Position numbers and translations under genes: made by a program
Part shown: positions 1 to 8,893 of the stretch, piece after piece
Numbering within the stretch: position 1 is the stretch's first letter
Layout: every line of letters starts with the position of its first letter
From: Microbispora sp. H11081
GTDB taxonomy: Bacteria > Actinomycetota > Actinomycetes > Streptosporangiales > Streptosporangiaceae
Direction of reading: 5' to 3'
NCBI RefSeq assembly: GCF_012999535.1
Contig: NZ_JABBWV010000014.1
Span: 115,647-179,646 of the forward strand
Length of the DNA stretch: 64,000 nucleotides
Notes under the pieces: model-generated
The model's input: only the letters and a program-made list of their open reading frames with translations
Told to the model about the DNA's origin: nothing
The model's database searches: none

Positions 1-287
1 GCGTTGAACACCAGCGCCACGTCGGTGCGCCGCCCGAGCAGGTGTCCGACCGACAGGGCCGTGTGGCTGAGGGTTTCGAGCACCTTGTGCCGGACGGCCG
101 GCAGGTGGACCAGGCGCATTCCCCGGTACTCCCGCGTCCGCTCACCGCCTGAACGGCAGTAGACCCGCACCTCGTGTCCCGCGTCGGCCAGGCGCCGGCC
201 TATCTCCTCCACCGCCGTTTCGAACCCGCCGTATCGAGCGGGGACCCCTCTCGTGCCGATCATCGCGATCCGCAACCGGCCCTCCAT
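1..287 (-). CDS. Glycosyltransferase, DUF1972/GT4 type (3' end outside window)
   Basis: The reverse strand reads from ATG through 95 open codons to the window edge, so only the N-terminal part is present. The protein opens with RIAMIGTRGVPARYGGFET, the hallmark N-terminus of DUF1972-type GT4 glycosyltransferases (rhamnosyl/glucosyl transfer in polysaccharide assembly). The sequence then continues as a Rossmann-type GT-B donor domain (EVRVYC strand). It diverges from the second glycosyltransferase at 368 and sits beside Wzz-like, rml and sugar-transferase genes, so a role in exopolysaccharide repeat-unit assembly in the cytosol is inferred. Acceptor and donor sugars cannot be told. The ATG has only a weak upstream purine stretch. 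Confidence 0.85.
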   Translation of the reverse strand, partial: MEGRLRIAMIGTRGVPARYGGFETAVEEIGRRLADAGHEVRVYCRSGGERTREYRGMRLVHLPAVRHKVLETLSHTALSVGHLLGRRTDVALVFN

Positions 288-367
288 AGAGTCATGGCCG
301 CCATCAAGTGTGTGCAAAAATCGTGAGAACCATACATCGGGATGGGGATTACTTGGATAAGGATCGA

Positions 368-1468
368 GTGGTAATCGCACATCCGTCACCAGATTTATAT
401 GGCTCTGACCGCATGGTGCTCGAATCGGTAAATTCGGTCATAAATACGCATCATGTCCTTTTTGTCCTACCGGGTGACGGGCCGCTTACCGAACGCCTGC
501 GGGCGGCGGGCGCCGAGATCGCCTTCCTGCCCGTCCCCGTGCTGCGCAAGTCCCTGCTGTCTCCCCGGGGCCTGCTGTCGCTCGCCTGGCGTACGCTCAC
601 CGTCCTGCCACGCATGATCGGGCTGCTCCGGCGGACGCGTCCTTCGGTGCTGTACGTGAGCACGATCACGATCCCGCTGTGGATCGTGGCCGGCCGCCTG
701 GCAGGAGTCCGGGTGATCTGTCACGCCCACGAGGCCGAGCAGAACCTCTCCCCGCTGGTACGGCGCCTGCTCACCGCCCCGGTGCGGCTCGCGCACCTGG
801 TCGTGGCCAACAGCGAGGCGTGCCTGCGCACCCTGACCACGGCCGGGGTGCGCCCGGACCGGGTGCGGGTGATCTACAACGGGGTGCCCGACCGCGGTGA
901 CTCGACACCGCCGCGGGAGACGCCCGTGGGCAGGCTCGTGCTCGTGGGCAGGCTCTCCCCCCGCAAGGGCAGCGACGTGGCCGTGCGCGCCGCCGCGCTG
1001 CTGCGCGAACGCGGCAGGGACGTACGGCTCACGCTCGTCGGCGCGGTCTTCCCCGGCTACGAGTGGTTCGAGGAGGAGCTCAGGTCGATCGCCGGCGAGG
1101 AGGTCGAGTTCGCCGGGTTCCACGACATGGTCGCGCCCTTCCTGGCCGACGCCGACATCGTGCTGGTGCCCTCACGCGAGGAGCCGTTCGGCAACGTCGC
1201 GGTGGAGGGCATGCTCGCCTGCCGGCCGGTGGTGGCGAGCGAGGTCCAGGGACTCGCCGAGATCGTCAGGCCGGGCGAGACGGGGCTGCTCGTGCCCCCG
1301 GGCGATCCCGCCGCGCTGGCGGACGCGATCGACGACCTGCTGGGCGACTGGCCGCGCGCCCTGACGATGGCACGGGCGGGAATGAAGGACGCGGGTGACC
1401 GCTTTGCGCTGACGCGTTACCACAAGGAAACGGCTCGTGTCCTTTCCGCGCCGCATACCTCTGCCTAG
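368..1468 (+). CDS. Glycosyltransferase family 4 protein
   Basis: A GT-B glycosyltransferase of about 366 residues. Family signs are the N-terminal HPSPDLYGSDR nucleotide-sugar fold start, VGRLSPRKGSD at the start of the C-terminal domain, and the GT4 donor-binding motif EEPFGNVAVEGMLACRPVVAS with its E-x7-E pattern. The reading frame is open to a GTG at 308, but the GTG at 368 has AAGGA a few bases upstream and starts exactly at the first beta strand, so 368 is preferred. The first ~100 nt of the gene are much less GC-rich than the rest. It is followed after 18 nt by the Wzz-like gene and probably shares its transcript. Likely a cytosolic step of exopolysaccharide assembly; sugar specificity unknown. 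Confidence 0.85.
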   Translation: MVIAHPSPDLYGSDRMVLESVNSVINTHHVLFVLPGDGPLTERLRAAGAEIAFLPVPVLRKSLLSPRGLLSLAWRTLTVLPRMIGLLRRTRPSVLYVSTITIPLWIVAGRLAGVRVICHAHEAEQNLSPLVRRLLTAPVRLAHLVVANSEACLRTLTTAGVRPDRVRVIYNGVPDRGDSTPPRETPVGRLVLVGRLSPRKGSDVAVRAAALLRERGRDVRLTLVGAVFPGYEWFEEELRSIAGEEVEFAGFHDMVAPFLADADIVLVPSREEPFGNVAVEGMLACRPVVASEVQGLAEIVRPGETGLLVPPGDPAALADAIDDLLGDWPRALTMARAGMKDAGDRFALTRYHKETARVLSAPHTSA

Positions 1469-1486
1469 ACTTCGAAAGGGGAACGC

Positions 1487-2683
1487 GTGGGAGGTAACGG
1501 GGAAGTGGTGAGCGAGGAGTCCGCGGAGGTCCTACCCGAAGTCGGACTCCTGGAGGCGGTCTGGCGTTATCGCTGGTCGTCGCTTCTGATCATCATTCTG
1601 TCCGGGCTGGCCGCGGCCGGCGCCACGCTGGTGCTCCTCAACGGCGTCTCGGCGACCGCGCGGTTCGCCGTGACCGACCCGCGCAGCACGTCGTTCCTCC
1701 GGCAGGGCGTCTCCTCCGACAGCAGCTTCATCGCCTACACCGCCCAGCGGGCGGCGTACGCGCAGTCGGCGAGGGTCCTGGGACGCGCCAAGACGCTCCT
1801 GGAGACCCGGTATTCGTACCGGATCGACCTGGAGACCCTGCGCGAGAGCGTCCAGGCGAGCCCGGGATCGAGCGGCGGCATCATCGAGGTGCAGGCCTCG
1901 GCGAAGACCGACAGGATCGCCGCGAACATCGCCAACACCGTGGTCGAGGCCTACCAGAGCCTGACCGCGGAGACCGCCAAGGCCGACCAGGCCAAGCTGC
2001 TCAAGAGCATCAGGTCCACCGAGCTCCAGATCCGCAACAACCTGAAGAAGGCCGCTTCCGGGAGCGGCCTCGCGGCCTCGCTCACCGAGGCGCTCGTGCA
2101 GCTCCAGCTCAAGGAGAGCGACGCCCAGATCGACCTGGCGACGTACGCCGACGGTGTCCGGTTCGTCGACCAGGCGAACCCGCTGCGGATCTCACCGAGC
2201 AAGCTGCCGAGGAACTCCGCGATCGGGCTCGCCCTGGGCGTCATCATCGCCGTCGTGATCGCCTTCCTGCGCGCGACCAACCCCATCAGCCGCGTCGCCC
2301 GGGCCACCATGGGCACGGGGCGGCGCAAGCGCCCGCGGCGCATCCTGCTCGCCAAGGCCCAGCCGACGCGGCTGACCGCCAAGGCGCTGACCGCCGCGCC
2401 CGCGTCCTCCGGCACGTCGTCCTCCGCCACGTCCTCGTCCGGCACGTCCTCTCCCCCGTCTTCCGGAGCCGGCCCGGGTCCGTCCCGTCCGTCGTACAAC
2501 GGCTCAGGGACGAGCAGGGTGAACGGAGCCAACGGGACAAAGGGAGTGAACGGGACGAACAGCCTGTACGACGAGGACGAGGACGACAGCACCGCGGTCT
2601 ACGACCGCAACGCGCTGCTCTCCTACAACGTGGACGACGACGAACTGCGGATCATCGACGTCAGCAAGGACAGGCGCAACTAG
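1487..2683 (+). CDS. Wzz-like polysaccharide chain-length/co-polymerase protein
   Basis: 398 residues with an N-terminal membrane segment (about 30-50, SLLIIILSGLAAAGATLVLL), a predicted extracytoplasmic helical region (about 55-240) and a second membrane segment (about 250-265, IGLALGVIIAVVIAFL). This is the layout of Wzz/GumC-type chain-length proteins. No Walker kinase domain follows. The C-terminus is a basic stretch (GRRKRPRR) and a Ser/Thr/Gly/Pro-rich disordered tail with TSSS and NGTNG runs. GTG start with AAAGGGGA upstream. Second gene of the + strand pair in the polysaccharide locus and convergent with rmlD, 15 nt apart. It likely controls polymer length or export at the membrane. 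Confidence 0.75.
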   Translation: MGGNGEVVSEESAEVLPEVGLLEAVWRYRWSSLLIIILSGLAAAGATLVLLNGVSATARFAVTDPRSTSFLRQGVSSDSSFIAYTAQRAAYAQSARVLGRAKTLLETRYSYRIDLETLRESVQASPGSSGGIIEVQASAKTDRIAANIANTVVEAYQSLTAETAKADQAKLLKSIRSTELQIRNNLKKAASGSGLAASLTEALVQLQLKESDAQIDLATYADGVRFVDQANPLRISPSKLPRNSAIGLALGVIIAVVIAFLRATNPISRVARATMGTGRRKRPRRILLAKAQPTRLTAKALTAAPASSGTSSSATSSSGTSSPPSSGAGPGPSRPSYNGSGTSRVNGANGTKGVNGTNSLYDEDEDDSTAVYDRNALLSYNVDDDELRIIDVSKDRRN

Positions 2684-2698
2684 GCGCGCCGACCACGG

Positions 2699-3535
2699 TC
2701 ACGGCCGCAGGGCGGGCCAGGCGGCGTGCAGCGCCTCCCGCCAGTCCCGCATGGCGGGCAGCCCCGCCTCGGCCCACCTCTCGTGGGACAGCACGCTGAA
2801 CGCCGGACGGCGCGCGGGCCTGGGGAAGGCGGCGCTGGAGACCGGGCGCACCCTGCCCGGGTCGGCGCCGAGCAGCGTGAAGACCTCGCGTGCCAGGCCG
2901 CACCAGGTCGTGCGGCCGGCGTTGGTGCCGTGATAGATCCCCGGCGGGGCGGACCCCCTGACCAGCCGGATCACCTGGTCGGCGAGGTCGGCGGTCCAGG
3001 TGGGCTGGCCGTGCTGGTCGTCCACCACGTCGACCGTGTCCCTCTCCCCGGCCAGTCTGATCATCGTGCGGACGAAGTTCGGCCCGGCCGCGCCGTACAG
3101 CCACGCCGTGCGCACGACGTGGCCGCCGTGCTCAAGCGCCGCGCGCTCCCCCGCCAGCTTGGTCCGCCCGTACGCGTTGAGCGGGGCGGTCGCGGCGTTC
3201 TCGGGAACGGGCTCGCGGGCGTCCCCCGGGAACACGTAGTCGGTGGAAATCTGGATGAAGCGGGCGCCGGCCTCGGCTGAGCGGGCGGCGAGCTCGCGGA
3301 CGGCGTGGCCGTTCACCGCCAGCGCCTCGTCCTCGTGGCGCTCCGCGTCGTCCACGCCCGTCCAGGCCGCGCAGTTCACCACGACGTCCGGGCGGTGGCC
3401 CAGCACCCACTCGCGCACCGCCGCGGGATCGCGGATGTCGAGATCCGCCCGTTTCGGCGCGACGACCTCGCCGTCCGCCCGCCGCGCCAGATCGGTGGCG
3501 AGCATGCCGCCGCCACCCGTGACAAGCCAGCGCAT
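2699..3535 (-). CDS. rmlD: dTDP-4-dehydrorhamnose reductase RmlD
   Basis: About 278 residues of an extended SDR. It starts MRWLVTGGGGMLATDL with the NADPH-binding Gly-rich loop and carries ISTDYVFPG and the catalytic YGRTK (YxxxK). It makes the last step to dTDP-L-rhamnose, reducing the 4-keto group of dTDP-4-dehydro-L-rhamnose in the cytosol. Its ATG overlaps the TGA of rmlB (TGATG), which decides the start and implies translational coupling. No separate rmlC epimerase gene is visible in the window, so RmlC must be encoded elsewhere or be outside this locus. Confidence 0.93.
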   Translation of the reverse strand: MRWLVTGGGGMLATDLARRADGEVVAPKRADLDIRDPAAVREWVLGHRPDVVVNCAAWTGVDDAERHEDEALAVNGHAVRELAARSAEAGARFIQISTDYVFPGDAREPVPENAATAPLNAYGRTKLAGERAALEHGGHVVRTAWLYGAAGPNFVRTMIRLAGERDTVDVVDDQHGQPTWTADLADQVIRLVRGSAPPGIYHGTNAGRTTWCGLAREVFTLLGADPGRVRPVSSAAFPRPARRPAFSVLSHERWAEAGLPAMRDWREALHAAWPALRP

Positions 3536-4503
3536 CAGGCGCTCCCGAGCAGGGGCTTCCACCAGTCGGGATTGCCGGCGTACCAGGCGATGGTGTCCCT
3601 GAGCCCGTCGTCGAAGCCGACGGACGGGCGGTAGCCGAGCGCCCGGAGCTTGGCGTCGCTGAGCGAGTAACGCCAGTCGTGGCCCTTCCTGTCGGGCACG
3701 TGCTCGACCATGTCCCAGCCGTACCCGAACGCCTCCAGCAGGCGGGCGGTCAGCTCCTTGTTGGCCAGTTCCGCCGTCCCGCCGATGTGGTAGATCTCGC
3801 CCGCCGCGCCGCGCTCGGCCACGAGCTGGATGCCCCGGCAGTGGTCCTCGACATGGACCCAGTCCCTGACGTTGCCGCCGTCGCCGTACAACGGGACCCT
3901 CTCGCCCCTGAGCAGCCGCGTGACGAAGAACGGCACGAGCTTCTCCGGGTACTGGTAGGGACCGTAGTTGTTCCCGCAGCGCGTGATCATCACCGGCAGG
4001 CCGTGGGTGACTCCGTACGCGCGGGCGATGTGGTCGCCGCCCGCCTTGGAAGCCGAGTACGGCGAGCGGGGACGCAGGGGGGCCTCCTCGTCCCAGGAGC
4101 CGGTGTCAATCGTGCCGTAGACCTCGTCGGTGGACACGTGCACGACTCTGGACACCCCGGCGTCCAGGCACGCCTGCATGAGCACCTGCGTGCCGAGCAC
4201 GTTGGTCCGCACGAACTCGGCGGCGCTGTCGATGGAGCGGTCGACGTGCGACTCCGCCGCGAAGTGCACGACGACGTCGTGCCCGGGAACGACCTCCGCG
4301 AGCAGCGCGGCGTCGCAGACGTCCCCGCGCACGAAGTCGAACCCCCCGGAGACCGGCTCCAGGTTGGCGGGGTTGCCGGCGTACGTGAGCTTGTCGAGAA
4401 CGGTGACACGGGCTCCGGCGAAGGACGGGAAGCCGCCGGAGACAAGGGTGCGGACGTAGTGCGAGCCGATGAAGCCGGCCCCGCCCGTGACGAGGACCCT
4501 CAC
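3535..4503 (-). CDS. rmlB: dTDP-glucose 4,6-dehydratase RmlB
   Basis: 322 residues, normal family length. It has the N-terminal NAD-binding GGAGFIGSHYVR, HFAAESHVDRSI with the RmlB signature, STDEVYG, and the catalytic pair YSASK. It converts dTDP-glucose to dTDP-4-keto-6-deoxyglucose. It is the middle gene of a reverse-strand operon: its GTG overlaps the rmlA stop (GTGA) and its stop overlaps the rmlD start, so the three proteins should be made in step. Confidence 0.95.
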   Translation of the reverse strand: MRVLVTGGAGFIGSHYVRTLVSGGFPSFAGARVTVLDKLTYAGNPANLEPVSGGFDFVRGDVCDAALLAEVVPGHDVVVHFAAESHVDRSIDSAAEFVRTNVLGTQVLMQACLDAGVSRVVHVSTDEVYGTIDTGSWDEEAPLRPRSPYSASKAGGDHIARAYGVTHGLPVMITRCGNNYGPYQYPEKLVPFFVTRLLRGERVPLYGDGGNVRDWVHVEDHCRGIQLVAERGAAGEIYHIGGTAELANKELTARLLEAFGYGWDMVEHVPDRKGHDWRYSLSDAKLRALGYRPSVGFDDGLRDTIAWYAGNPDWWKPLLGSA

Positions 4504-5567
4504 GATGAGATCTGCACCTTACTGTGGTCGCCGAGCACGAGCCGATGTGCCCGGGGCGTGTTGGGGGCCGGGGTGACCTCGACGTCGTGGCCTATCAGAG
4601 AGGCCTCAACCCGGCGTACGCCGGTGATCGAGGACCGGGACAGCACGATCGAGTACTCTATCTCGCTGTTCACGACGACGCAGTCGGCGCCGATGGAGGT
4701 GAACGGGCCCACGTAGGAGTCCGTGACCCGGGCGCCCGCGCCGATGACGACGGGACCGACGATGCGCGACCCGGTCACCAGCGCGCCGTCCTCGATCACT
4801 ACGCGGCCGATCAGCTCGCTGGACTCGTCGGCCCGGCCGCGGACGGCCGGTTCGAGGCTCTCCAGGACGAGCCTGTTGACCTCCAGCATGTCGGACACGT
4901 TGCCGGTGTCCTTCCAGTAGCCGGAGATCACCGTCGACTCCACCCGGTGTCCCTCGTCGATCAGCCACTGGATGGCGTCGGTGATCTCCAGCTCGCCGCG
5001 CCGGGACGGCTTGAGCTCGGCCACGGCCCGGTGCACCGCCGGGGTGAACAGGTAGACGCCGACCAGGGCGAGGTCGCTCTTCGGCGCCTCAGGTTTCTCC
5101 TCCAGGCCGACCACGCGCCCGCCGGGGCCGATCTCCGCGACCCCGAACTGCCGGGGGTCGGGCACGCGGGTCAGCATGATCTGGGCCGCGGGCCGGTCGG
5201 CGGCGAAGCGGTGGACGATCTCGGTGATCCCCCCGACGATGAAGTTGTCCCCGAGATACATGACGAAGTCGTCGTCGCCCAGGTAGTCGGCGGCGATGAG
5301 CACGGCGTGGGCGAGCCCGAGCGGGGCCTCCTGCCGCAGGTAGGTCACCTCGAGCCCGAGCCTGCTGCCGTCTCCGACGGCGGCCTCGATCTCGGCGTGG
5401 GTGGCGCCCACGACGATGCCGACCTCCCGGATGCCGGCCGCGGCGATCGCCTCCAGGCCGTAGAAGAGCACCGGCTTGTTGGCGACCGGCACGAGCTGCT
5501 TCGCCGAGGTGTTCGTGATGGGCCGCAGCCGCGTGCCCGATCCGCCCGCCAGCACGAGCGCCTTCAC
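4500..5567 (-). CDS. rmlA: Glucose-1-phosphate thymidylyltransferase, long form (RmlA)
   Basis: 355 residues: an N-terminal nucleotidyltransferase domain (GGSGTRLRPIT, then YLGDNFI) followed by a left-handed beta-helix C-terminus (VVIEDGALVTGSRIVGP-like hexapeptides, about 245-345). This is the long StrD/RmlA2 type common in actinobacterial rhamnose and deoxysugar clusters, not the ~290-residue enteric RmlA. It makes dTDP-glucose from Glc-1-P and dTTP. First of three overlapping rml genes, 52 nt downstream of the sugar transferase on the same strand, so probably one transcript. Confidence 0.92.
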   Translation of the reverse strand: MKALVLAGGSGTRLRPITNTSAKQLVPVANKPVLFYGLEAIAAAGIREVGIVVGATHAEIEAAVGDGSRLGLEVTYLRQEAPLGLAHAVLIAADYLGDDDFVMYLGDNFIVGGITEIVHRFAADRPAAQIMLTRVPDPRQFGVAEIGPGGRVVGLEEKPEAPKSDLALVGVYLFTPAVHRAVAELKPSRRGELEITDAIQWLIDEGHRVESTVISGYWKDTGNVSDMLEVNRLVLESLEPAVRGRADESSELIGRVVIEDGALVTGSRIVGPVVIGAGARVTDSYVGPFTSIGADCVVVNSEIEYSIVLSRSSITGVRRVEASLIGHDVEVTPAPNTPRAHRLVLGDHSKVQISS

Positions 5568-5619
5568 CCGGGGCTCCTTCCGCCGGCCTTCGCCTCGTCG
5601 CCTCGTGGCACTAGCGGCA

Positions 5620-7071
5620 CTAGTAGGCCCCTTCCCCGCCGACGACCGCCGACCATGTCTTCCACAGGATCTGCAGGTCCATGATGAGCGACCAGTTCTC
5701 GACGTACCGCAGGTCGAGCCGCACCGATTCCTCCCAGGACAGCTCCGACCTGCCGCTCACCTGCCACAGGCCCGTCATGCCGGGCTTGACCAGCAGGCGC
5801 CGCCGCACGTCGTCGCCGTACTGCGCCACCTCCTCAGGCAGCGGCGGGCGGGGACCCACGAGGGACATCTCGCCGCGCAGCACGTTGAAGAGCTGGGTGA
5901 GCTCGTCGAGGGAGTAGCGGCGCAGCACCCCTCCGATCGGGGTGACCCGCGGGTCCTTCCGCATCTTGAACAGCACGCCGTTCCCGGCGTCGCGCTGCGT
6001 GAGCTCGTGCTTGACGTCCTCGGCGTTCCGCACCATCGTCCGGAACTTGTACAGCACGAACAGCCTGCCGTCCTTGCCGACGCGGGACTGCCGGAACAGG
6101 ACGGGCCCGCCGCTGGTCACCCTGATCGCCAGGGCGATCGCCAGCAGGGCCGGCAGGATCACGATCAGCATCAGCGCCGCGACCACCCGGTCGAAGACGC
6201 TCTTGACGACCTGCTTGGCGCCCCTCAGATCGGGGTGGGCGACGTGGAGCAGCGGCAGCCCGGCGACCGGGCGGATGCTGATCCTCGGCCCCGCCACCTC
6301 CATCAGCGCGGAGGCGACGTAGAGCTCGGTGCCCGTCTCCTCCAGCTGCCAGGTCAGGCGGCGCAGCATCGATCCGTCCAGTTCAGGGCAGGACAGCACG
6401 GCGACCGTGTCGGCGCCGGCCCGCTCGACCACATCGGCGACGTCGGAGAAGTCGCCCAGGACAGGGAAGCCGTCGAACTGGACCGGCAGGTCCATGTGCT
6501 GCTCCGGGGGGACGCACGCCGCGACGATGCGCATGCCGTGGTGGCGCTGCCGGCTCAGCTGCGCGTGCAGTTCCAGCACCGAGGCCCAGTGGCCGACCAC
6601 GACGACCCGCCGCAGGCACTCGCCGTCGCTGCGCCGCCGGTGCAGCCGCTTGCGCAGCCCGTACCGCAGGAGAAGACAGGACAGGCCCGCGAGCGGGATG
6701 GCGGCCATCACGTAGCTGCGGGCGAGGAGGGTCTGGGTGAGATACGCGGAGATCGCGACGATCGAGGCGATGGCGGCCGTCGCGTGGAGGACCTTCCGGT
6801 ACTCCTCCGCGCCGTCCCCGAGATGACGGGTGTCGTATCCGCCGATCAGGGCGATGCACAACGGCCAGGCGACGATCAGCGCCGCCGCGAGCGCGCTCTC
6901 CCACGTCCCGGCCTCGCCGATCAGGGTTCTGACCCCGAGGACTCCGAGGACGGACGCCGCACAGCAGACCACGTCGCCAACCAGCGTCACGCGGATGTGC
7001 CGGCGGGGCCAGCCGGCCCGGTCCGTCGATTGCCTCGCGCCGTATAACGCGTCGTCAATGGCAATGTCCAT
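5620..7071 (-). CDS. Polyprenyl-phosphate sugar-1-phosphate transferase (EPS initiation)
   Basis: 483 residues. The N-terminal half has several membrane segments and a CoA-binding-like domain (RRVVVVGHWASVLEL). A further membrane hairpin near 290-310 precedes the bacterial sugar transferase domain with LYKFRTM, KPGMTGLWQVSGRSELSWEE and DLRYVENWSLIMDL. Such WbaP/CpsE-type enzymes load the first sugar phosphate onto undecaprenyl phosphate at the inner face of the membrane, starting repeat-unit synthesis. ATG with GAGGCGAGGG upstream. It leads the reverse-strand rml operon and diverges from the LCP gene, so both initiation and final attachment of the polymer may be driven from the intervening 287 nt. 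Confidence 0.9.
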   Translation of the reverse strand: MDIAIDDALYGARQSTDRAGWPRRHIRVTLVGDVVCCAASVLGVLGVRTLIGEAGTWESALAAALIVAWPLCIALIGGYDTRHLGDGAEEYRKVLHATAAIASIVAISAYLTQTLLARSYVMAAIPLAGLSCLLLRYGLRKRLHRRRSDGECLRRVVVVGHWASVLELHAQLSRQRHHGMRIVAACVPPEQHMDLPVQFDGFPVLGDFSDVADVVERAGADTVAVLSCPELDGSMLRRLTWQLEETGTELYVASALMEVAGPRISIRPVAGLPLLHVAHPDLRGAKQVVKSVFDRVVAALMLIVILPALLAIALAIRVTSGGPVLFRQSRVGKDGRLFVLYKFRTMVRNAEDVKHELTQRDAGNGVLFKMRKDPRVTPIGGVLRRYSLDELTQLFNVLRGEMSLVGPRPPLPEEVAQYGDDVRRRLLVKPGMTGLWQVSGRSELSWEESVRLDLRYVENWSLIMDLQILWKTWSAVVGGEGAY

Positions 7072-7358
7072 ACGCCCTCGCCTCTGCCCACCCTCACTTC
7101 TGGAGGAAAGCCCGCCCCGGTTCAGACTGCGTCAGGGAGGTCATGATTGGAACGATCCTAGGGTATGACAGAAGTTACAGGGAAGTTTAACGATACGTCC
7201 GCATGCGGCCATAGTCCCGTGGTGGACAAGATGCCCGACAGATGGTTCCGATTTCACTACGTATTGATCCGCCCTGTGTGCCGGGTATGGGGCATTGCGG
7301 TAGATGTCTGCTTAGGGATACATCCGCGCAGGACAAGGAACCGAGCATTGGACGCCTC

Positions 7359-8381
7359 GTGACGACATCCGGGCAGTTACCTCTCACCGCGACCCCGCCG
7401 CCGCGGGTGTCACGCCGGCGCAAGGTGCTGATCGTCGTGACCCTCGCGCTCCTCCTCCCACCGGCCGCCCTCTTCGCGGTGCTGATGCAGCGTCAGCACG
7501 TGTACGACACCAACCTCCAGCGGGTGCAGCAGGTGTTCCCGGAGGAGTGGGACCGACCGGCCAAAGTCGTCGGGGCCGCCCAGAACTGGCTCGTCGTCGG
7601 CGCGGACAAGCGGCCGGGGGAGAGCGGCTTCCAGCGGTCGGACAGCCTCATGATCGCTCACATCCCCGCCGACCGGAAGCGAATCTTCCTGATCGGCATA
7701 CCTCGTGACTCTTATGTGTCCATCCCGGGTCACGGACGCGACAAGATCAACGCCGCCTACGCGTACGGCGGCCCCCGCCTTCTCATCCAGACGGTGGAGC
7801 GACTGGCCAAGGTCCGGATCGACCACTTCGCCGCACTGGATTTCGATGGCTTCATCGACATGAGCAAGGCGCTGGGCGGTGTGGACGTCTATGTGGCCCG
7901 TCAGGTTTACGACCCCGCCAACAAAATCACCTGGCCGCAGGGAAACGTCCATCTCGAGGGCGAACGCGCTTTGCTATTCGTACGCCAGCGTTACGGTCTC
8001 CCCGGCGGGGATTTCGACCGCATTAAACGGCAGCAAGCGTTCTTAAGGGCGATGGCCCAAAAGGTGGTCAGCAAGGGGATTCTGACCAATCCACTGGCAC
8101 TGGACAAGTTCCTCCAGGCATTGACGCGTTCCCTGGCGGTCGACTCGGGGGTCGACATGAAGACCCTCAGGGGCCTGGCGCTCGAACTCCGCGACGTACG
8201 CGGCGACGACCTGCGGTCGACCACCTACCCCGTCGCGGGCACGGACACGGTCAAGGGGGCGAGCATCGTCCGCCTGGACGCGAAGGCGGGCGCCAAGCTC
8301 ACCGAGGCCCTGCGGACCGACACGCTGGAGCGCTACTTCGCCGACAACGGCGGGCTGAACGAGTCCACCTTCGTCAGGTGA
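7359..8381 (+). CDS. LytR-CpsA-Psr (LCP) family ligase
   Basis: About 340 residues with a short cytoplasmic lead, one membrane segment (KVLIVVTLALLLPPAALFAVL) and the LCP domain. The domain shows RSDSLMIAHI, IPRDSYVSIPGHGRDKINAAYAYGG, and FVRQRYGLPGGDFDRIKRQQ, the conserved Asp/Arg set that binds polyprenyl pyrophosphate glycans. LCP enzymes transfer finished glycopolymers from the lipid carrier to peptidoglycan outside the membrane. The frame stays open upstream to 7242. The GTG chosen here puts the membrane helix in the usual place; AAGGAA is rather far (17 nt), so the start is not certain. Divergent from the sugar transferase, convergent with a small reverse gene 7 nt away. Confidence 0.88.
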   Translation: MTTSGQLPLTATPPPRVSRRRKVLIVVTLALLLPPAALFAVLMQRQHVYDTNLQRVQQVFPEEWDRPAKVVGAAQNWLVVGADKRPGESGFQRSDSLMIAHIPADRKRIFLIGIPRDSYVSIPGHGRDKINAAYAYGGPRLLIQTVERLAKVRIDHFAALDFDGFIDMSKALGGVDVYVARQVYDPANKITWPQGNVHLEGERALLFVRQRYGLPGGDFDRIKRQQAFLRAMAQKVVSKGILTNPLALDKFLQALTRSLAVDSGVDMKTLRGLALELRDVRGDDLRSTTYPVAGTDTVKGASIVRLDAKAGAKLTEALRTDTLERYFADNGGLNESTFVR

Positions 8382-8388
8382 CGCTCCC

Positions 8389-8760
8389 CTAGTCGTATTC
8401 GAGGTCGGGCAGGGGCGACGGCGGCTCCGGGCTGCGCCACACGACGACGTAGTCGGCGCGCGCGCCGGCCACCGCCGTGCTCAGCCGGTCGAGGTCGAAG
8501 TCCGGCAGATACCGCAGCCGGGCGAGGAAGTTCGCGTCGGTCGCCGAGTGCGGGACCACGCAGCCCTCTCCGTCGCGGTCCAGCAGGACGATGAAGACGT
8601 CGTCCAACTGGCCGGACGGGTCCCGGCGCTCGTGCCCGCCGACCCGGACCTCGACCACGTCCTCCCAGGCGAGGGCCTCGACGCTGCCGTCGGCGTAGTG
8701 ACGCGTCACGCCTTCTTCGGTGACGTACACATAGGTGTCCGGCACAGGGTTGCCGTGCAT
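8389..8760 (-). CDS. Hypothetical protein, 123 residues
   Basis: A soluble acidic protein starting MHGNPVPDTYVYVTEEGVT, with a beta-rich first half (HYADGSVEALAWEDVVEVRV, then DDVFIVLLDRDGEGCVVPH) that resembles a small PH-like or YcxB-like fold, and a C-terminal VVVWRSPEPPSPLPDLEYD. No catalytic motif is visible and I do not recognise a family with certainty. The reading frame is open further upstream, but that part is rich in Arg/Pro and looks non-coding. No clear ribosome site. It may be monocistronic, ending tail-to-tail with the LCP gene. Confidence 0.6.
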   Translation of the reverse strand: MHGNPVPDTYVYVTEEGVTRHYADGSVEALAWEDVVEVRVGGHERRDPSGQLDDVFIVLLDRDGEGCVVPHSATDANFLARLRYLPDFDLDRLSTAVAGARADYVVVWRSPEPPSPLPDLEYD

Positions 8761-8893
8761 GGGCGCGATTGTGACGACTTGAAGCCGCCCCCTGCAAGGG
8801 AATCGGCGTCGAAGACGGTCCCTCGCGGGAGATTCCGGGGACCCCGGACACGGCGCCGGCAGGGTGGTGGCAGGCCGGCGGCAGGTGGCGGCC

